Source: NAT127 sp041655035
GTDB taxonomy: Bacteria > Pseudomonadota > Gammaproteobacteria > Pseudomonadales > Porticoccaceae
Assembly: GCA_041655035.1 (NCBI GenBank)
Contig: JBAZCN010000067.1
Coordinates: 1-17,060 of the forward strand
DNA length: 17,060 nucleotides
Direction of reading: 5' to 3'
Part shown: positions 14,360 to 17,060 of the stretch, piece after piece
Layout of the letters: every line of letters begins with the position of its first letter
How positions within the stretch are numbered: the first letter of the stretch is position 1
Program-made: the position numbers and the translations under genes
The notes under the pieces: model-generated
Seen by the model: the letters and a program-made list of their open reading frames with translations, nothing else
What the model was told of the DNA's origin: nothing
Database searches by the model: none

Positions 14360-14369
14360 TGTGTACACA
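14360..14369 (-). promoter_or_regulatory. Palindromic operator of the toxin-antitoxin operon
   Basis: TGTGTACACA is a perfect 10-bp palindrome 33 bases upstream of the antitoxin start. Its core TGTACA is the hexamer recognised by YefM-type antitoxins (established for E. coli YefM-YoeB). A TAAAAT hexamer next to it on the minus strand (14370-14375) could be the -10 box, in which case bound antitoxin would cover the promoter; no good -35 was found. Confidence 0.6.
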
Positions 14370-14402
14370 TTTTAGAGGCTATTCCCCCAAGAAGCGATCG
14401 GC

Positions 14403-14936
14403 ATGACCGTTCGTCCCGCTTTATTATTTCACCATGACTCCAGCACCGAACTTCGCTGGACTCCGCCTAAGCCCGCTGAGGCAGCCGCACTGGACGCGCT
14501 GGCCCGCCTCGGCCTGGCCGGGCGCAGCTTCGACGACCTCTCCGGCGGCCAGCGTCAACTGATCATCTTTGCCCGCGCGCTGGCCAGCGGCGCCGATATC
14601 CTGGTGCTGGACGAGCCCACCTCGGCGCTGGATCTGAAGAACCAGGGCATCGTCCTCGAATGGATAGATCGTCTGTCCCGCGAAGAAGGCTTGACGGTGG
14701 TGTTCACCACCCATCACCCCCACCACGCCCACGCGGTGGCCGACGACGCTTTGTTGATGTTCGGCGAGCAGGACTATGCCTGCGGCCGCATCGACGGGGT
14801 GCTGACCGAGGAGAACCTGTACCGCCTCTATGGCGTGGACATGCGGCGCGTGGATTTCGAACACCGGGGCGAAACTCTGGCGACGCTGGTGCCGGTCTAT
14901 CCGGGCTTGCGGCGTACCATGGTGGCGCTACCGTGA
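14403..14936 (+). pseudogene. C-terminal fragment of an iron-complex-type ABC transporter ATPase, fused to the repeat
   Basis: The open frame of 177 codons starts in the region before the right repeat, runs through the repeat (residues 9-21, FHHDSSTELRW) and from about residue 25 becomes a FecE/BtuD-like ATPase. Seen in order: signature LSGGQRQ (46-52), Walker B DILVLDE (65-71), D-loop SALD (74-77) and switch histidine in FTTHHPHH (101-108). Walker A and the Q-loop, which make up the first 100-130 residues of a 250-260-residue ATPase, are absent, so it cannot bind ATP properly. Such ATPases drive periplasmic import of siderophores, haem or cobalamin. The missing half is not found left of the island either, so the break involved a deletion or rearrangement, not a clean insertion. 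No membrane or binding-protein genes of a transporter accompany it here. Confidence 0.8.
14418..14467 (+). repeat. Direct repeat, right copy (possible attR)
   Basis: Right partner of 12732-12781, offset 1686 bases; exact over 14427-14454 and with five mismatches overall. Unlike the left copy there is no terminator stem before its T-rich edge. It joins directly, within a few bases, to the broken end of the ABC ATPase gene. Confidence 0.8.
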
Positions 14937-15014
14937 CGGATGCATCGACTGCATCGGCGAGGGAGGGGGGAGCACCGAGGTGGCGTATTGGAAACTACCT
15001 TTATTGAAGACGGC

Positions 15015-15023
15015 TGCTATATT
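15015..15023 (+). promoter_or_regulatory. Possible extended -10 promoter of the second receptor
   Basis: TGC-TATATT is a good extended -10 element (TATATT matches five of six consensus bases) about 55 bases before the receptor start. A -35 at the right distance (CTACCT, 14992-14997 region) is poor, as is common for extended -10 promoters. Confidence 0.4.
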
Positions 15024-15077
15024 TCATAGGCAAGAGCAATTGCCATCCGACATAACAACAAGTTGAGGGGATGACCA

Positions 15078-17060
15078 ATGACAATAAAGCCTGTCGCAAA
15101 ACTCGTCTCTCTGGCCGTCATGGCGGGGGGGCTGGCCCTGCCGGCCCATGTTCACGCCCAGTCGGCCCGCAGCATAGAGGAAATCACCGTTACGGCGCGG
15201 CGCACCGATGAGAGTATTCAGTCCGTCCCGGTGTCTGTAAAAGCCTTTGACACCGAGGCCCTGCGCGAAGCGAGGATCTCGACCCCGGAGGATGTCCAGA
15301 TCAATACACCCGGGGTGTATCTCTCCGGTTCGGGCGGCCGCCAGAACGCCGTCTACCAGATCCGCGGGCAATCCAAAGCCCTCTCCGGCCCCAGTTCCCC
15401 CGCGGTCGTCAGCTACTTTTCCGAGGTGCCGGATCCTGTATTCGGCAGCTTTGTGCCCCAGTACGACATGGGTTCGGTGCAGGTGCTCAAGGGGCCGCAG
15501 GGTACCTTGTTTGGCCGCAACACCACGGGGGGCGCGGTGCTTTACTCACCGGTGGCGCCAAACTACGAGCTTGGGGGTTATGTTTCCGGTACCTTTGGCA
15601 ATTATGACAACCGGCAGTTCCAGGGGGCCCTGAACCTGCCAATCATCCAGGACAAGGTCGCCCTGCGCCTGGCGGGTGATCTCCATGACAGGGACGCTTA
15701 TACCAAAAACCTGGGGGTGGGAGGCGATATTGATGACATCGACACCGAGTCGTGGCGCGTGTCACTTCTGGTCGAGCCCATCGATGGTTTTCGCAACCTG
15801 ACCATCTACGATTATCACCACAGCGATAACGGTGGTTTTGGCACCGTGATCACCGCGGTTCCTTCGGGTCCGACACTGCTGGGAATCCTGGGTCTACAGG
15901 CATCCGCCCAGCAGGCGCTGGCCGAGCAGAGAGCCCGCGGCCCCTTCAGGGTGGAGACCGCCATAAATCAGTATGAGGAAAATACCCGTCACACCCTGAT
16001 CAACCGTACCGAGGTTGATTTTGGCGCTGTCCAGTTGATCAACATCTTCGGCTACCGCAGCACGGATGTGGGTTATGGCACCAATGCCGATGGCATGCGG
16101 ACCCTGGTTGCCGACGGCACGGGACTGCTGCCCGCCGGGCTGCCCATCGACTTCATCAAGGCCAGCCTGAAACAGGAAGCGGAGCAATACAGCAATGAGA
16201 TCCAGTTGCGGGGCAAGGCGCTGGACGACAAGCTGGATTGGCTGGTGGGTGCCTTCTGGCTCAGGAACGAGCCCGATGGCGCCCAGGGCATCACCGTTGA
16301 ATTTGCCCAGGTGCCCGGTTTTTCCGAGGCCAACGCCGCCTACAATTTTATCGATGAAGAGAGCAAGGCGGTGTTCGCCCACCTGACCTATGACATGGAC
16401 GCGGTGCTGGAAGGGCTGCAGTTTGAGGCGGGCATTCGCTATACCGAAGATGAGGTTGAATCCTGTACCGGCATAGGGATCAACAACCAATCCGATGGCG
16501 CCACCCACAGGGATTGCAAGCCAGGCAACCCCAATATTGTCAACGCCAGTACCACCAAGGCCAGTTCGGACGAGGTGACCTGGTCACTGGGCCTGAACTG
16601 GCAGATCACGCCGGATCTGTTCACCTATCTGGTGACCCGTCACGGCTATCGCGCCGGTGGCGTGAACGGGCCTTCCTTCAGCGGCAGGCTGACACCCTTC
16701 CAGACCTTTGCGCCGGAAACAGTGACGGATGTGGAGATCGGTGTGCGCTCGGACTGGATGATCGGCGGAATGAGTGTGCGCGCCAATGCCTCGGCCTTCG
16801 TGGGTGACTACGATGATGTACAGGTGGCACTGACGGGCGTGCAAAGCACCATCGCGGCCTGCGATCCGAACAGTACGGACAACCCCCCCGCGGTTTCTCC
16901 GGATGGTGACTGTAACCCTAATAACGATCCGGCTGGTGGTACGCTGCTGGTCAATATCGGCAAAAGCAGGGTCTCAGGCATGGACCTGGAACTGAGTCTC
17001 GTCCCTGTCGACAACCTTACCCTCGATTTTGCCTTTTCCTACCTCGACACCGAAACCCGA
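15078..17060 (+). CDS. TonB-dependent outer-membrane receptor, 3' partial
   Basis: The frame stays open to the last base of the window, giving 661 codons of a receptor; by alignment with the 777-residue receptor at 10320 about 130 C-terminal residues are missing. Signal peptide at 1-27, cleaved after VHA; TonB box EEITVTA at 34-40; plug with QIRGQ and VLKGPQGTLFGRN; barrel segments such as YTKNLGVGGD and HGYRAGGVNGP match the first receptor almost word for word. It is therefore a paralogue with a related, not necessarily identical, ligand. The start is the second ATG after GAGGGG (15065-15070), seven bases away; the first ATG at 15071 is in another frame. It probably has its own promoter (TGCTATATT at 15015-15023). 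Upstream is the broken ABC ATPase, which may once have worked with it in uptake of a metal complex or other ligand. Confidence 0.94.
   Translation, partial: MTIKPVAKLVSLAVMAGGLALPAHVHAQSARSIEEITVTARRTDESIQSVPVSVKAFDTEALREARISTPEDVQINTPGVYLSGSGGRQNAVYQIRGQSKALSGPSSPAVVSYFSEVPDPVFGSFVPQYDMGSVQVLKGPQGTLFGRNTTGGAVLYSPVAPNYELGGYVSGTFGNYDNRQFQGALNLPIIQDKVALRLAGDLHDRDAYTKNLGVGGDIDDIDTESWRVSLLVEPIDGFRNLTIYDYHHSDNGGFGTVITAVPSGPTLLGILGLQASAQQALAEQRARGPFRVETAINQYEENTRHTLINRTEVDFGAVQLINIFGYRSTDVGYGTNADGMRTLVADGTGLLPAGLPIDFIKASLKQEAEQYSNEIQLRGKALDDKLDWLVGAFWLRNEPDGAQGITVEFAQVPGFSEANAAYNFIDEESKAVFAHLTYDMDAVLEGLQFEAGIRYTEDEVESCTGIGINNQSDGATHRDCKPGNPNIVNASTTKASSDEVTWSLGLNWQITPDLFTYLVTRHGYRAGGVNGPSFSGRLTPFQTFAPETVTDVEIGVRSDWMIGGMSVRANASAFVGDYDDVQVALTGVQSTIAACDPNSTDNPPAVSPDGDCNPNNDPAGGTLLVNIGKSRVSGMDLELSLVPVDNLTLDFAFSYLDTETR

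Larger units (their letters stand above)
12732..14467. mobile_element. Repeat-bounded degenerate integrative island with toxin-antitoxin module
   Basis: An imperfect 50-bp direct repeat lies at both ends of a 1.7-kb segment containing a tyrosine recombinase fragment next to the left repeat and a toxin-antitoxin pair on the opposite strand near the right. Integrase beside a repeat, cargo of a selfish stabilising module and a truncated flanking gene are the pattern of an integrative element with attL and attR, or its remnant. The recombinase lacks its catalytic domain, so the element cannot move by itself. The outer limits are those of the repeat; the true ends may differ. A duplication or recombination between two solo repeats is the main alternative. 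Confidence 0.5.

Noticed and set aside
1..17060. CRISPR arrays, tRNA or rRNA genes
   Set aside because: No regularly spaced short repeats, cloverleaf sequences or ribosomal RNA segments were recognised anywhere in the window.

Overview
The window is GC-rich and reads like the chromosome of a gammaproteobacterium from the marine/oligotrophic kind that carries large sets of TonB-dependent receptors. That placement is inferred from protein style (receptors with EEIVVTARR-type N-termini, tightly packed oxidoreductase genes); no ribosomal or marker gene is present to prove it. Three regions can be separated.

Region 1 (1-9997) is a densely packed, all-plus-strand metabolic cluster: a DUF1214-like protein (5' end cut off by the window), an SDR dehydrogenase, a luciferase-like (LLM) oxidoreductase and a cytochrome P450; then a 393-base gap holding hairpins, a possible promoter and a perfect palindrome; then a second DUF1214-like protein, a sulfotransferase-family protein, a third DUF1214-like protein, a DapB-fold NAD(P)-dependent oxidoreductase and a second SDR. 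The gene set suggests oxidation and onward processing of a hydrophobic, perhaps alicyclic or sterol/terpenoid-like compound, but nothing in the sequence names the substrate. The P450 has no ferredoxin or reductase nearby.

Region 2 (about 10000-12740) is a complete TonB-dependent outer-membrane receptor with its own upstream region and a strong intrinsic terminator. It is the likely uptake partner of region 1.

Region 3 (12732-14936) is a small accessory island. An imperfect 50-bp direct repeat (28 bases of it exact) brackets a tyrosine recombinase that has lost its catalytic domain and, on the minus strand, a Phd/YefM-type antitoxin with a PIN-domain (VapC-like) toxin, preceded by a TGTGTACACA palindrome that matches the known YefM operator core. 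Immediately after the right repeat lies the C-terminal part of an iron-complex-type ABC ATPase, without its Walker A, fused in frame to the repeat. Beyond it (15078 to the window end) starts a second TonB-dependent receptor that is clearly a paralogue of the first, so the island sits between two related receptors.

The most unusual items are the three interleaved two-lobed DUF1214-like paralogues, the repeat-bounded toxin-antitoxin island with its broken integrase and truncated neighbour, and the structured non-coding segment at about 4027-4188.
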